DNA of 64,000 nucleotides from Rhizobiales bacterium NRL2 (GCA_001664005.1 CP016093.1:1433001-1497000); one strand, 5' to 3'. Counted from the first letter of the stretch, positions 15,813-25,515 are shown. The notes: a model not told the origin generated them from the sequence alone. Numbers and translations: made by a program.

Positions 15813-15947
15813 CGTCTTTCCTCCCCTGAAGACCGGTACAGTCTACCATGTCCCAAGCCCGAGGGGATGGCATCGACGGGCAGGACAATCAACGGTCTTG
15901 GCAGCATGGCGGCTGCCCGCGAAAATGGCCGCCAGGGGAGATTCTGC

Positions 15948-16862
15948 ATGACCGACGTTCCGTCCGACCTGCTCAAGGTCCGCGCACCTGCGCCCGACTG
16001 GTACCACGCGAACATGGCCGACGCCGGCGAGGAACGCTTCGTCGACGTCGACGGCTGCGCCGTCCACTACCTCTACTGGCCCGCAAAGCGGAAGCCGGCC
16101 AGGGGCGGGCTGCTGTTCGTCCACGGCGGCGGCGGCCACGCCCACTGGTGGAGCTTCATCGCGCCCTTCCTGGCGCAGACGCACGACGTCGCCTCGATCA
16201 GCCTTTCGGGCATGGGCGACAGCGGTGCGCGGGACAGCTATGGCGCCGACGTCCGGGTCGCCGACATGCGCGGCGTGATCGCCGATGCCGGTCTGGCCGG
16301 CCCGGTCGTGGTGGTCGGCGCCAGCTTCGGCGGCTTCATGGCCAGCCGCTTCGGCCAGACCCATGGCGGCGAGCTGGCCGGCATCATCGTCTGCGATTCC
16401 CCGCTCCGCCCGCCGGCGCGCCGCGAGGAGGACCTGAACCGCCGCCCGCGCATGGGCAACAAGCGCCACTACGCCAGCTTCGAGGAGGCGCTCTCGCGCT
16501 TCCGTCTGGCGCCGGCCCAGCCCTGCGACAACGCATTCCTCGTGGAGCATATCGGCCGGCACTCGATCAAGCAGGAGCCGGAGGGCTGGTGCTGGAAATG
16601 GCACGGCGGCGCCATGGACAACCGCCGCTTCGGCGAGCCCTTCGACGACTTCCTGGCCGAGGCGACCTGCCGGAAGGCCTATCTCTACGGCGAGAAGTCC
16701 GCGATCGTCGACGAACAGAGCCGCGACTACATCCGCGGCCTGATCGGAGAGGACGCCCCGATGGTCGGTATCCCCGAAGCCCACCATCATCTGGCGCTGG
16801 ACCAGCCGCTGGCCTTCGTCGTTGCCGTCAGGAGCCTATTGGCGGGCTGGCGCCTTTCCTGA
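15948..16862 (+). CDS. Alpha/beta hydrolase
   Basis: A 304-residue alpha/beta-hydrolase-fold enzyme. The start at 15948 follows AGGGGAG. The oxyanion-hole region is LLFVHGGGGHAHWWSFIAP, the nucleophile elbow is VVVGASFGGFMASRF (G-x-S-x-G with Ser) and the acid/His region is near GIPEAHHHLALDQP. The cap includes RRPRMGNKRHYASFEEAL. The substrate is unknown; an ester, lactone or C-C bond hydrolase would fit. It is divergent from the thiolase-like gene and its last 35 bp overlap the convergent MFS gene. Confidence 0.9.
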   Translation: MTDVPSDLLKVRAPAPDWYHANMADAGEERFVDVDGCAVHYLYWPAKRKPARGGLLFVHGGGGHAHWWSFIAPFLAQTHDVASISLSGMGDSGARDSYGADVRVADMRGVIADAGLAGPVVVVGASFGGFMASRFGQTHGGELAGIIVCDSPLRPPARREEDLNRRPRMGNKRHYASFEEALSRFRLAPAQPCDNAFLVEHIGRHSIKQEPEGWCWKWHGGAMDNRRFGEPFDDFLAEATCRKAYLYGEKSAIVDEQSRDYIRGLIGEDAPMVGIPEAHHHLALDQPLAFVVAVRSLLAGWRLS

Positions 16863-18051
16863 CATGGGCGATCAGCATCGCGCCGGAAATCAGGTTGCCG
16901 GCGATGACCACGGCGAACGGCGCAGCGTAGCTGCCGGTCAGCTCGATCAGGGCCCAGATCAGCGGCGGCGCCGTCATCCAGCCCAGTGAAGCGAAGGCGT
17001 AGGCCCGGCCGTTCATCTCGCTGACCTGGCCCGCGGGCGCGCGGAGCGACACGGCGGTCATGAACACCGGCGACCAGCTGTTCCCCGACAGTCCGGCCAG
17101 CACCGCGATCGGATACATCACCCATGCCGGACTTTCCGGCGTCAGCGCCAGGGCGCCGGCGATGGCAACCGAGGCGCCGACGGCCAGGATCGCCAGCGTG
17201 CTCTCCGGCGAGCCGATCCGGTCGGAGAAATACCCGGCCAGCGGCCGTCCTGCGATGGCGGAGAGCTGGACGATGCCGAAGAACGCGCCGGCGGCGATGG
17301 GGTCCAGGCCGACGCCTTCCAGCAGGTAGATGTAGGTGAAGGTGAAAAGCGAGGTGTGGGAGACCGCGAAGGCGATGGCCGTCCAGCCCAGCAGCCGGAG
17401 GTCCTTCGGCAGCAGGAAACGCTCCAGTGCGCGTCGGAGGCCGAGGGGCGTCGAACTAGATGGCGGCGCGGCGTCGGGCCGGAAGCGGAAGATCGGTGCG
17501 AAGATCAGTGTGCCGAGGGCGGTCACGACGACGGTCGCCAGCATCACCCAGACCCCGGCGCGCCAGCCTACCGCCAGCATCAGCGCGGGCAGCAGATAGC
17601 CGGCGGCGGTTCCGGCGACCGAGACGCCCGACTGCCGGATAGCCATGAACAGTCCGACATGCCGGCGCGGCGTGTTGGCCGACACCATGGTGACATTGGC
17701 CGGACCGTAGGGGCCATAGCAGACGCCGTAGAGGAAGGCCGACAGCATCACCGTCGTCCAGGTCCCGTTGAGTGCGATCAGGATCGACAGGGCCATGCCC
17801 GAAAGCGAGAGCACCATGGTGGCGACGCTGCCGACCCGGCGCATCAGCTGGCCGCAGAACGGGCTGGCGATGGTGGTGCCCAGGAAGATGAAGGTGAAGG
17901 TGAGACCGAAATCGCGCTCGTCCAGGCCGGTTTCTTCCGCCAGACCCGGCGCCAGCAGTGTGAAGGCGATGAAGCCGAAGGCGGCGGCGCCCTGGCTGAG
18001 GAAGGCGGCGAACAGCGTCCAGAGACTCCGGGCGTCGATGCGGCTCGGCAC
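16828..18051 (-). CDS. MFS transporter
   Basis: A 407-residue major facilitator carrier with about 12 membrane helices. The start is GTG (18051); no better start is seen before TM1 (SLWTLFAAFLSQGAAAFGFIAF). The loop 2-3 motif appears as FCGQLMRRVGS, and its N-C half equivalent as LAGYFSDRIGS. It resembles monocarboxylate/oxalate-type and YbfB-like carriers, but the substrate is unknown. The 3' end overlaps the convergent hydrolase by 35 bp. Confidence 0.88.
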   Translation of the reverse strand: MPSRIDARSLWTLFAAFLSQGAAAFGFIAFTLLAPGLAEETGLDERDFGLTFTFIFLGTTIASPFCGQLMRRVGSVATMVLSLSGMALSILIALNGTWTTVMLSAFLYGVCYGPYGPANVTMVSANTPRRHVGLFMAIRQSGVSVAGTAAGYLLPALMLAVGWRAGVWVMLATVVVTALGTLIFAPIFRFRPDAAPPSSSTPLGLRRALERFLLPKDLRLLGWTAIAFAVSHTSLFTFTYIYLLEGVGLDPIAAGAFFGIVQLSAIAGRPLAGYFSDRIGSPESTLAILAVGASVAIAGALALTPESPAWVMYPIAVLAGLSGNSWSPVFMTAVSLRAPAGQVSEMNGRAYAFASLGWMTAPPLIWALIELTGSYAAPFAVVIAGNLISGAMLIAHVRKGASPPIGS

Positions 18052-18240
18052 AGGGTCTGTCAGGGTGGTGTCGGGCAGGGCGGGTCACCGGAATCTGGAA
18101 ACTCGGCCACAACCTAGTCAGGCCGAGCAGCGGGCAGAACCCGCAAATATCGCAGGTCACGGCTTCGGCTGACGGGCCAACGGGTCTTTGCACTGCGGGC
18201 CGCGCTGCGGCACACTCCGCCGCCGGGGAGGCCAGTTCGC

Positions 18241-21200
18241 ATGAAGAAACTACTTGTCGCCAATCGAGGCGAAATCGCCGTTCGCGTGATGCAGACCGCC
18301 GCCGAGCAGGGCTGGGCGACAGTCGCCGTGCATGCCGACGACGATGCCGAGAGCCTGCACGTCATCCGGGCCGACGAGGCGGTCGCGCTGGGGGCGAAGG
18401 GCGTCGCGCCCTATCTCGACATCCCCCGTATCGTCGACGCCGCGAGGCAGGCCGGGGCGAGCGCCGTCCACCCGGGCTATGGCTTCCTGGCCGAGAACGC
18501 CGATTTCGCCCGCGCCTGCGCCGAGGCGGGGCTGACCTTCATCGGTCCCGACGCCGAGGTTCTGGCGCTGTTCGGCGACAAGGGACGCGCACGGAGCCTC
18601 GCCATCGAGCACGGCGTGCCGGTGATCGAGGGCACTGAAGGCCCGACGGGCCTGGATGAAGCGCAACGCTTCCTCGACGGTCTCGGGGCCGACGGCGCGG
18701 TGATGGTCAAGGCCGTCGCCGGCGGCGGTGGCCGCGGCATGCGGGTCGTCCGCGCCGGCGAGGATCTGGCGTCCGCCCATGAACGCTGCCGGTCGGAGGC
18801 GAAGCCGGCCTTCGGCAATCCTGACGTCTATGTCGAGCGGCTGATGCGGCCCGCCCGCCATGTCGAGGTGCAGGTGCTGGGCGACGGGCAGGGCGGCGTG
18901 ACCCATTTCCGGGAACGCGAATGCTCGATCCAGCGGCGCAACCAGAAGATCGTCGAGGTCGCCCCCGCGCCGGGGCTGGATGGCGACGTCAGGGAAGGAC
19001 TGATCGAAGCGGCGCTGAAGCTCGCACGCGCAGTGAACTACCGCGGTCTCGGCACCTTCGAGTTCCTGGTCGACGCCCGCCCCGACGCGCCGGCGCCGGG
19101 CTACGCCTTCATCGAGGCCAATGCCCGCATCCAGGTCGAGCACACGGTGACCGAGGAAGTCTGCGACGTGGATCTGGTGGCGCTGCAGCTCGGTGTCTGC
19201 GAAGGGCGGAGCCTGGCCGACCTGGGCGTCGCCGGCGACCGGCCCGAGCCGAAGGGCTATGCCATCCAGCTCCGCGTCAACATGGAGCGGATGACCGAAA
19301 GCGGCGATGTCATGCCCTCGGGCGGCGTCCTGCAGGCCTTCGATCCGCCGACGGGGCGCGGCATCCGCGTCGACAGTTTCGGCTATGCCGGCTACCGCAC
19401 CAGCCCGAGTTTCGATTCCCTGCTGGCCAAGCTGATCGTGCACAGCGCCGACGCCGACTATGCCGTCGCCGTGGCCCGCGCCTATCGCGCGCTGTCGGCC
19501 TTCCGCATCGAAGGTGTGGCCACGAACATTGCCTTCCTCCAGAACGTGCTGAAGCACCCGGACGTCGTGGCCAACCGCGTCGACACAGGATTCCTCGAGA
19601 GCCGCATGGCCGATCTCGTCAGGCCCGGCGAGCATCCGAGGCTCTATCGCGAGGTCCAGGCCGCGGCGGCTGGCGGCGGACGGCGCCAGGCCGGCGCGAA
19701 GGTGCAGAACTCCGACCCGCTGGCCATCCTGGCGTTTGGCAAGCAGGAGGCCGAAGCCCGCGCCGCGGCGGCCGAGGAGCAGGCGCCCGACGGCGCAAGG
19801 CCGCTGCTGGCGCCCATGCAGGGGACCGTCGTCGCCATGGACGTGGCCGAGGGCGACGAGGTCCGCGCCGGTCAGCGCGTGCTGATCATGGACGCCATGA
19901 AGATGGAGCACGAGATCACGGCCGAGTTCTCCGGCGTCGTCCGCCAGCTCGCCGTCGAGGCGACGGACACGGTCTACGAGGGCGATCCCCTCGTTTTCAT
20001 CGAGCCTGCGGATGTCGCCGGCGCGGCGGAAGCCGAGCAGGAGGAGGTCGACCTCGACCATATCCGCCCCGATCTCGCGGAGACGCTGGAACGGCAGGCG
20101 AAGACGCTGGACGAGAACCGGCCGAAGGCGGTCGAGCGCCGGCGCAAGACCGGCCAGCGCACGGCCCGGGAGAACGTCGCCGACCTGATCGACGAAGGCA
20201 CCTGGGTCGAGTACGGCTCGCTGGCCGTGGCCGCCCAGCGGACGCGGCGGTCCATGGAGGACCTGATCGAGAATACCCCCGCCGACGGCATGCTGGCGGG
20301 GCTGGGGCACGTCAACGGCGATACCTTCCCCGAACAGAAGAGCCGCGTCGCCGTGCTCTGCTACGACTACACGGTGATGGCCGGCACCCAGGGCATGCAG
20401 AACCACGCCAAGAAGGACCGCCTGCTGCAGCAGACGCTGCGCTACAAGCTGCCGCTTGTCGTCTTCACCGAGGGCGGCGGCGGCCGGCCCGGTGACGTCG
20501 ATATCGGCCAGGTCGGCGGCCTGCACATCCACACCTTCGAGATGTTCGGCAAGATGAGCGGTCTTGCGCCGATCGTCGGCATCAATTCAGGCTACTGCTT
20601 CGCCGGCAACGCGGCGCTGCTCGGCTGCTGCGACGTCATCATCGCCACCGAGAACTCCAATATCGGCATGGGCGGTCCGGCGATGATCGAGGGCGGGGGG
20701 CTCGGCGTCTTCAGCCCCAAGGAAGTCGGGCCGATGTCCGAGCAGGTGCCGAACGGCGTGGTCGACATCGCGGTCAGGGACGAGGCCGAGGCGGTGGCCA
20801 CGGCGAAGAAGTACCTCTCCTATTTCCAGGGCCCGGTCGCTGACTGGGACTGCGCCGACCAGCGGCTGCTGCGCCGGATCGTGCCGGAAAACCGCAAGCG
20901 GCTATACGACGTGCGGGAGGTGATCGACGTCGTCGCCGACACGGGCTCGGTGCTGGAATTGCGCCGCGGCTTCGGCCTCGGCATGGTCACCGCGCTGATC
21001 CGCGTCGAGGGGCGGCCGCTCGGCGTCATCGCCAACAATCCGAGCCACCTGTCCGGCGCTATCGACACGCCCGGCTCCGACAAGGCGGCGCGCTTCATGC
21101 GCCTCTGCGACGCCTACGACATCCCGATCATGTTCTTGGTCGATACGCCCGGCATGATGGTGGGGCCGGAGGTCGAGAAGACGGCCCTGGTCCGCCATTG

Positions 21201-21618
21201 CAGCCGGCTGTTCGTCGCCGGCGCCAACCTGACGGTGCCGTTCTTCTCCTTCGTGCTGCGCAAGTCCTACGGCCTCGGCGCCCAGGGCATGGCCGGCGCC
21301 AGCTTCCACGCGCCGCTGTTCACCGTGGCCTGGCCGTCGGGCGAGTTCGGCGGCATGGGCCTGGAGGGCGCGGTCAAGCTGGCCTATCGCAAGGAACTGC
21401 TGGCGATCGAGGATCCGGGGGAGCGCAACCGCAAGTTCGAGGAGATGGTCGCCGCCTCCTACGAGAACGGCAAGGCGCTCTCGACGGCCAGCTATTTCGA
21501 GATCGACGACGTGATAGATCCAGCCGATACCCGGCGCATGATCGTCGCGGCGCTGAAGGCGGCCCCGCCGCCGGAACCCCGCAGCGGCAAGAAGCACGCC
21601 TGGATCGACACCTGGTAG
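18241..21618 (+). CDS. Single-chain biotin-dependent acyl-CoA carboxylase (LCC type)
   Basis: An 1125-residue fusion of all acyl-CoA carboxylase functions. The biotin carboxylase part (1-450) has KLLVANRGEIAVRVM, ATP-grasp GGGGRGMRVVR and ERECSIQRRNQKIVE. The biotinyl domain carries MDAMKMEHEI with biotinyl Lys554. The carboxyltransferase (about 610-1125) has GQRTARENVADLIDEGTWVEYG and GGGRPGDVDIGQ. This order matches the long-chain acyl-CoA carboxylase group (homohexameric single-chain enzymes) rather than the separate subunits of ACC, PCC or MCC. It would make malonyl-, methylmalonyl- or longer 2-carboxyacyl-CoA. GGGGAGG precedes the ATG. It appears monocistronic. Confidence 0.93.
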   Translation: MKKLLVANRGEIAVRVMQTAAEQGWATVAVHADDDAESLHVIRADEAVALGAKGVAPYLDIPRIVDAARQAGASAVHPGYGFLAENADFARACAEAGLTFIGPDAEVLALFGDKGRARSLAIEHGVPVIEGTEGPTGLDEAQRFLDGLGADGAVMVKAVAGGGGRGMRVVRAGEDLASAHERCRSEAKPAFGNPDVYVERLMRPARHVEVQVLGDGQGGVTHFRERECSIQRRNQKIVEVAPAPGLDGDVREGLIEAALKLARAVNYRGLGTFEFLVDARPDAPAPGYAFIEANARIQVEHTVTEEVCDVDLVALQLGVCEGRSLADLGVAGDRPEPKGYAIQLRVNMERMTESGDVMPSGGVLQAFDPPTGRGIRVDSFGYAGYRTSPSFDSLLAKLIVHSADADYAVAVARAYRALSAFRIEGVATNIAFLQNVLKHPDVVANRVDTGFLESRMADLVRPGEHPRLYREVQAAAAGGGRRQAGAKVQNSDPLAILAFGKQEAEARAAAAEEQAPDGARPLLAPMQGTVVAMDVAEGDEVRAGQRVLIMDAMKMEHEITAEFSGVVRQLAVEATDTVYEGDPLVFIEPADVAGAAEAEQEEVDLDHIRPDLAETLERQAKTLDENRPKAVERRRKTGQRTARENVADLIDEGTWVEYGSLAVAAQRTRRSMEDLIENTPADGMLAGLGHVNGDTFPEQKSRVAVLCYDYTVMAGTQGMQNHAKKDRLLQQTLRYKLPLVVFTEGGGGRPGDVDIGQVGGLHIHTFEMFGKMSGLAPIVGINSGYCFAGNAALLGCCDVIIATENSNIGMGGPAMIEGGGLGVFSPKEVGPMSEQVPNGVVDIAVRDEAEAVATAKKYLSYFQGPVADWDCADQRLLRRIVPENRKRLYDVREVIDVVADTGSVLELRRGFGLGMVTALIRVEGRPLGVIANNPSHLSGAIDTPGSDKAARFMRLCDAYDIPIMFLVDTPGMMVGPEVEKTALVRHCSRLFVAGANLTVPFFSFVLRKSYGLGAQGMAGASFHAPLFTVAWPSGEFGGMGLEGAVKLAYRKELLAIEDPGERNRKFEEMVAASYENGKALSTASYFEIDDVIDPADTRRMIVAALKAAPPPEPRSGKKHAWIDTW

Positions 21619-21638
21619 AATTCCGGCAACCGTTTTCG

Positions 21639-21712
21639 CCTTCCGGGGCTTGACCGCCGGACCCGGTTCGGCGGTGATGCCGCTCTGGGCCCCGGGATCA
21701 GATCCCGGGGCA
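21639..21712. repeat. Divergent copy of type-B intergenic element
   Basis: The pieces GGGGCTTGACCGCCGGACCCGG and CTCTGGGCCCCGGGATCAGATCCCGGGGC follow the same order as the type-B elements (TTGACC hairpin, GGACCC, CTGGGCCC, then a GATC-containing hairpin). The match is weaker than between the other copies. The final stem CCCCGGGATCAGATCCCGGGG is strong and could terminate the carboxylase transcript. Confidence 0.5.
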
Positions 21713-21735
21713 TCGTCCAAAGTGAGGCCCCTGTC

Positions 21736-22971
21736 ATGCCCTTGCCCGTCTCGCCCCTTGCGCCCGAGAAGCAGCCCGAACTGCCGTCCATCGCCGGCTG
21801 CCGCTGCGGCGCCATCGCCGCCGGGCTGCGCTACAAGGGCCGCAACGATCTGACCATGCTCGCCTTCGCGCCGGGCACGACCGTCGCCGGGGTGCAGACG
21901 ACCTCGACCACCGCCGGGGCGCCGGTGGTCTGGAACGCGAAGCGGCTGCCGGGCGGGACGGCGCGGGCTGTGATCGTCAACGCCGGCAACGCCAATGTCT
22001 TCAACGGCGAGCGGGGCGAGAGGGATGTCGCCGCGACCGCTGCCGCCGTGGCGGAGGCGCTGGGCTGCGCCGCCGAGGAGGTGCTGGTCGCCTCCACCGG
22101 CGTGATCGGGGAGCCCATGCCGATCGATCGGCTGTGCGCGGCGGTGCCGGAACTGGCCGGCCACGTCCGCGACGACGGCTGGCCCGAGGTCGCCGCCGGC
22201 ATCATGACCACCGATACCTTCGAGAAGCGCGCCACCGCACGGGTGGCCATCGACGGCGTCGAGGTGACCATCAACGGTGTCGCCAAGGGCTCCGGCATGA
22301 TCGCGCCGAACATGGCGACGATGCTGTCCTATGTCGTGACCGACGCCCGGCTGCCGGCTGCGGTGCTGCGCGACCTGCTCGGCCCCATCGCCGACCGCAC
22401 CTTCAACTGCGTCACCGTCGACAGCGACATGTCGACTTCCGACATGTGCCTGCTGTTCGCCACCGGCATGGGCCCGGCACACCGGGTGGTCGAGCGTACG
22501 GACGACCCGGCGCTGGCAGATTTCGCCCGGGTGCTGGAGGACGTGTTGCGCGATCTCGCCATCCAGGTCGCCCGCGACGGCGAGGGCGCGCAGAAGCTGA
22601 TCACCATCGACGTCACCGGCGCCGAGGACGACCGGGCCGCCCGGGCGGTGGCGCTGGCCATCGGCAACTCGCCGCTGGTCAAGACGGCGATCGCGGGCGA
22701 AGACGCCAACTGGGGCCGCATCGTCATGGCCATCGGCAAGTCCGGCGAACGGGCCGAGCGCAACCGGCTGCGCGTTCGTGTCGGCGGCGTCACCATCGCG
22801 GAGGATGGCAGCCGCCGGCCCGACTACAAGGAAGCCGATCTCGGCGACCACATGAAAGGCCGCGACATCCGCATCGAGGTGGACCTCGGGCTCGGCGATG
22901 GCCTGGCCCGCGTCTGGACCTGCGACCTCACCCACGGCTACATCGATATCAACGCGGACTACCGGTCGTGA
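21736..22971 (+). CDS. argJ: Bifunctional glutamate N-acetyltransferase / amino-acid acetyltransferase ArgJ
   Basis: A 411-residue Ntn-like enzyme of arginine synthesis. It transfers acetyl from N-acetylornithine to glutamate and, in bifunctional members, also uses acetyl-CoA. The autoproteolysis site is in KGSGMIAPNMATMLSY with Thr195 as the new N-terminal nucleophile; the oxyanion-hole pair is in ASTGVIGEPMP. The C-terminus DLTHGYIDINADYRS is typical. The mutT-like gene starts within its last codons (GTGA, 4-bp overlap), so the two are translationally coupled. Confidence 0.96.
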   Translation: MPLPVSPLAPEKQPELPSIAGCRCGAIAAGLRYKGRNDLTMLAFAPGTTVAGVQTTSTTAGAPVVWNAKRLPGGTARAVIVNAGNANVFNGERGERDVAATAAAVAEALGCAAEEVLVASTGVIGEPMPIDRLCAAVPELAGHVRDDGWPEVAAGIMTTDTFEKRATARVAIDGVEVTINGVAKGSGMIAPNMATMLSYVVTDARLPAAVLRDLLGPIADRTFNCVTVDSDMSTSDMCLLFATGMGPAHRVVERTDDPALADFARVLEDVLRDLAIQVARDGEGAQKLITIDVTGAEDDRAARAVALAIGNSPLVKTAIAGEDANWGRIVMAIGKSGERAERNRLRVRVGGVTIAEDGSRRPDYKEADLGDHMKGRDIRIEVDLGLGDGLARVWTCDLTHGYIDINADYRS

Positions 22972-23372
22972 AGCTGGTTCTTGTGGCTGCCGTCGCGCTG
23001 ATCAACGAACAATGCGAGGTATTGCTGGCAGAACGGCCCGATGGCAAGTCGATGGCCGGCCTCTGGGAGTTTCCGGGCGGCAAGGTGGAGCCGGACGAAA
23101 GCCCCGAGGATTGCCTGGTGCGCGAATGCGGCGAGGAACTGGGGATCCGGATCGATCCGGCGGACCTGCGGCCGCTGACCTTCGCCTCCCACGCCTATGA
23201 CGACTTCCACCTGCTGATGCCGGTCTTCGCCTGCCGGCGCTGGGCCGGGACACCGTCAGGGCTGGAGAACCAGCGCATTGCCTTCGCCGCCGCCGATGAT
23301 CTGGCGAGCTTCCCGATGCCGCCGGCCGACGCGCCCATGCTCTCGGCCATTCGGGCGGAGATGGCGCGCTGA
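22968..23372 (+). CDS. mutT: Nudix hydrolase, MutT type (8-oxo-dGTP diphosphatase)
   Basis: 134 residues starting at GTG 22968, which overlaps the argJ stop as GTGA. The Nudix box is complete: GGKVEPDESPEDCLVRECGEELGI fits Gx5Ex7REUxEExGU. The preceding ERPDGKSMAGLWEFPGGK is the MutT substrate-loop pattern. It removes 8-oxo-dGTP from the nucleotide pool. The argJ-mutT arrangement is common in Alphaproteobacteria. Confidence 0.93.
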   Translation: MKLVLVAAVALINEQCEVLLAERPDGKSMAGLWEFPGGKVEPDESPEDCLVRECGEELGIRIDPADLRPLTFASHAYDDFHLLMPVFACRRWAGTPSGLENQRIAFAAADDLASFPMPPADAPMLSAIRAEMAR

Positions 23373-23454
23373 GCGTGGAGCCGGTTGACCGCGCGTGCCG
23401 GTCAGCCTACAGGAACGGCCCGACCCGAACTCATTCCAGACGGACATCCAGACC

Positions 23455-24459
23455 ATGGCGACCGGCCGAATCTTTTCCGGCGTGCAACCGACCGGCAACC
23501 TCCATCTCGGCAACTATCTGGGCGCGATCCGCAATTTCGTGGCGCTCCAGCACGACTACGAGTGCATCTACTGCGTCGTCGACATGCACGCCATCACCGT
23601 CTGGCAGGACCCTGCCGAGCTGAAGACCGCGACCCGGGAGGTCGCCGCGGCCTATCTGGCCGCCGGGATCGACCCGAAGACGTCGATCATCTTCAACCAG
23701 TCGCAGGTTTCGGCCCATGCCGAGCTCGCCTGGATCTTCAACTGCGTCGCCCGCATGGGCTGGCTGAACCGCATGACGCAGTTCAAGGAGAAGGCGGGCA
23801 AGCACCGCGAGAACGCGTCGGTGGGCCTGTTCGTCTATCCCAACCTGATGGCCGCCGACATCCTGGCCTACAAGGCGACGCACGTGCCCGTGGGCGACGA
23901 TCAGCGCCAGCATCTCGAGCTCTGCCGCGATATCGCGATCAAGTTCAACTTCGACTACAAGACCGAGTGTTTCCCGGTCACGGAGCCTCTGATCATGGGC
24001 GCGGCCACGCGGGTGATGAGCCTGCGCGACGGCACCTCAAAGATGTCGAAGTCGGACCCGTCGGACAATTCGCGCATCAACATCACCGATGACGCCGACA
24101 CCATCGCGAAGAAGATCCGCCGCGCCAAGACGGACCCACATCCGCTGCCCGAGAGCCCCGAGGGCCTCGCCGACCGGCCCGAGGCCCACAACCTCATGGG
24201 CATCTATGCCGCGCTGTCCGACCAGACCAGGGAGGACGTGGTGGGCGCCTTCGCCGGCGCCCAGTTCTCCGCGTTCAAGCAGCAGCTCGCGGACCTCGCC
24301 GTCGAGAAGCTGGCGCCGATCGCCGCCGAGATGCGCCGGCTGATGGACGCGCCCGACCACGTCGACGCCGTGCTGGCCGATGGCGCCGACCGCGCCGCAG
24401 CGCTGGCGGCCCCGATCCTGGCCGAGGTCAAGGACATCGTCGGCTTCTTGCGCCGGTGA
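23455..24459 (+). CDS. trpS: Tryptophan--tRNA ligase
   Basis: A 334-residue class Ic aminoacyl-tRNA synthetase. The first Met of the open frame lies at 23395, but family length and the conserved start [14 protein letters not shown] point to 23455. The HIGH-like motif is [13 protein letters not shown], the KMSKS motif is SKMSKSDPS, and the tryptophan pocket includes the DMHAIT and [10 protein letters not shown] regions. It charges tRNA-Trp in the cytoplasm. It is followed at 36 bp by the DUF2333 gene, with a small hairpin (CCCATG/CATGGG, 24469-24487) between them. Confidence 0.96.
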   Translation: MATGRIFSGVQPTGNLHLGNYLGAIRNFVALQHDYECIYCVVDMHAITVWQDPAELKTATREVAAAYLAAGIDPKTSIIFNQSQVSAHAELAWIFNCVARMGWLNRMTQFKEKAGKHRENASVGLFVYPNLMAADILAYKATHVPVGDDQRQHLELCRDIAIKFNFDYKTECFPVTEPLIMGAATRVMSLRDGTSKMSKSDPSDNSRINITDDADTIAKKIRRAKTDPHPLPESPEGLADRPEAHNLMGIYAALSDQTREDVVGAFAGAQFSAFKQQLADLAVEKLAPIAAEMRRLMDAPDHVDAVLADGADRAAALAAPILAEVKDIVGFLRR

Positions 24460-24495
24460 CGCGCCTCACCCATGTCTGCTGCATGGGAACGGAGA

Positions 24496-25515
24496 ATGTC
24501 TGAGAACATGAGCGAAATCGGGGCGGACAGCCGCGACCGCATTACAGGCGAGGACCGCCGCCGCATCGGCGGCCGCTTTGGCGCCGGCAGGATCGTCCGG
24601 AAAAGCTGGAAGCCGCTGCTGATCGCGGTGGCGATCTTCGCGCTGCTCTACTATCCGATCGGCATGGCGTTGGTGCACGACATCGACGACGACCTTGACT
24701 TCAACACTGCGCCCGAGGCGCTGTCCGAGGGCCAGTCCCACGCCGTCCAGACGGTGGTCCGGCTGATCGAGCGCGAGATCGACGAGAACGCCTGGACGCC
24801 CAACGATCCGTGGTTCTATCCGTCGGCGGGGCTGGACAACATGCCCAACTACCAGCTCGGCATCGTCTCGGCGCTGAGTCGCTTTGGCGTCGAACTGCTC
24901 GACGAGATCGGCCGCGTGCGCGGCTCGTCCGGCGCCGACCCGGACCTGCAGAACGCGGCCGGCCGGCTAAAGATCTCCGGCGAGAAGTGGACGTGGGACC
25001 CGGCCGTCTCGATCTGGCCGCAGACCGCGGCCGAGAGCGAGTACCGTTCGGCGGTGCAGTCGCTCAGGCTCTACAACGACCGCCTCGCCAACGGCAACGC
25101 GGTGTTCGACCGGCGCGCCGACAATCTCCAGGTGGTCATCGAACGGGTCGCCAACGACCTCGGCTCGGCGAGCCAGGCGATCGACGACCATGTGCGCGAG
25201 CATGCCGGTGGCTGGTGGTTCGACTACCAAGTCGACGACGAGTTCTACCGCATCAAGGGCAAGGCCTACGCCTACTACCTGGTCATGCGCGACCTCGGTC
25301 GCGACTTCGACGGACTGATCGCCGAACGCAACCTGACGCGGCCCTGGAACGAGTTGATCGGTTCGATGCGCTATCTCGCCGGGCTCGATCCGCTGGTCGT
25401 GCTGAACGGCTCGCCCGACGGCCTGATCTTCCCGAACCATCTGGCGACGCAGGGCTTCTACCTGCTCAGGGTTCGGACCAAGCTGAAGGAAGTCAGCAAC
25501 ATTCTGTTGAAATGA
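24496..25515 (+). CDS. DUF2333 family membrane protein
   Basis: About 339 residues with one N-terminal membrane helix (WKPLLIAVAIFALLYYPIGMAL) after a short basic cytoplasmic tail, then a large periplasmic part. It matches the DUF2333 pattern: DPWFYPSAGLDNMPNYQLGIVSALSRF, GEKWTWDP and DYQVDDEFYRIKGKAYAYYLVMRDLGRDF. The function of DUF2333 is unknown. Alternative starts are 24484 and 24508; GGAG sits just before 24496. It leads a same-strand group with a universal stress protein and a hypothetical gene, so an envelope or stress role is conceivable (inference). Confidence 0.85.
   Translation: MSENMSEIGADSRDRITGEDRRRIGGRFGAGRIVRKSWKPLLIAVAIFALLYYPIGMALVHDIDDDLDFNTAPEALSEGQSHAVQTVVRLIEREIDENAWTPNDPWFYPSAGLDNMPNYQLGIVSALSRFGVELLDEIGRVRGSSGADPDLQNAAGRLKISGEKWTWDPAVSIWPQTAAESEYRSAVQSLRLYNDRLANGNAVFDRRADNLQVVIERVANDLGSASQAIDDHVREHAGGWWFDYQVDDEFYRIKGKAYAYYLVMRDLGRDFDGLIAERNLTRPWNELIGSMRYLAGLDPLVVLNGSPDGLIFPNHLATQGFYLLRVRTKLKEVSNILLK

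Noticed and set aside
14247-15947. Long N-terminal extension of the alpha/beta hydrolase frame
   Set aside because: This part is antisense to the thiolase-like gene; the hydrolase start is fixed by AGGGGAG before 15948.
20902-22935. 677-codon minus-strand ORF over the carboxylase and argJ
   Set aside because: It crosses the ends of two real plus-strand genes and the repeat between them, so it is a compositional artefact.
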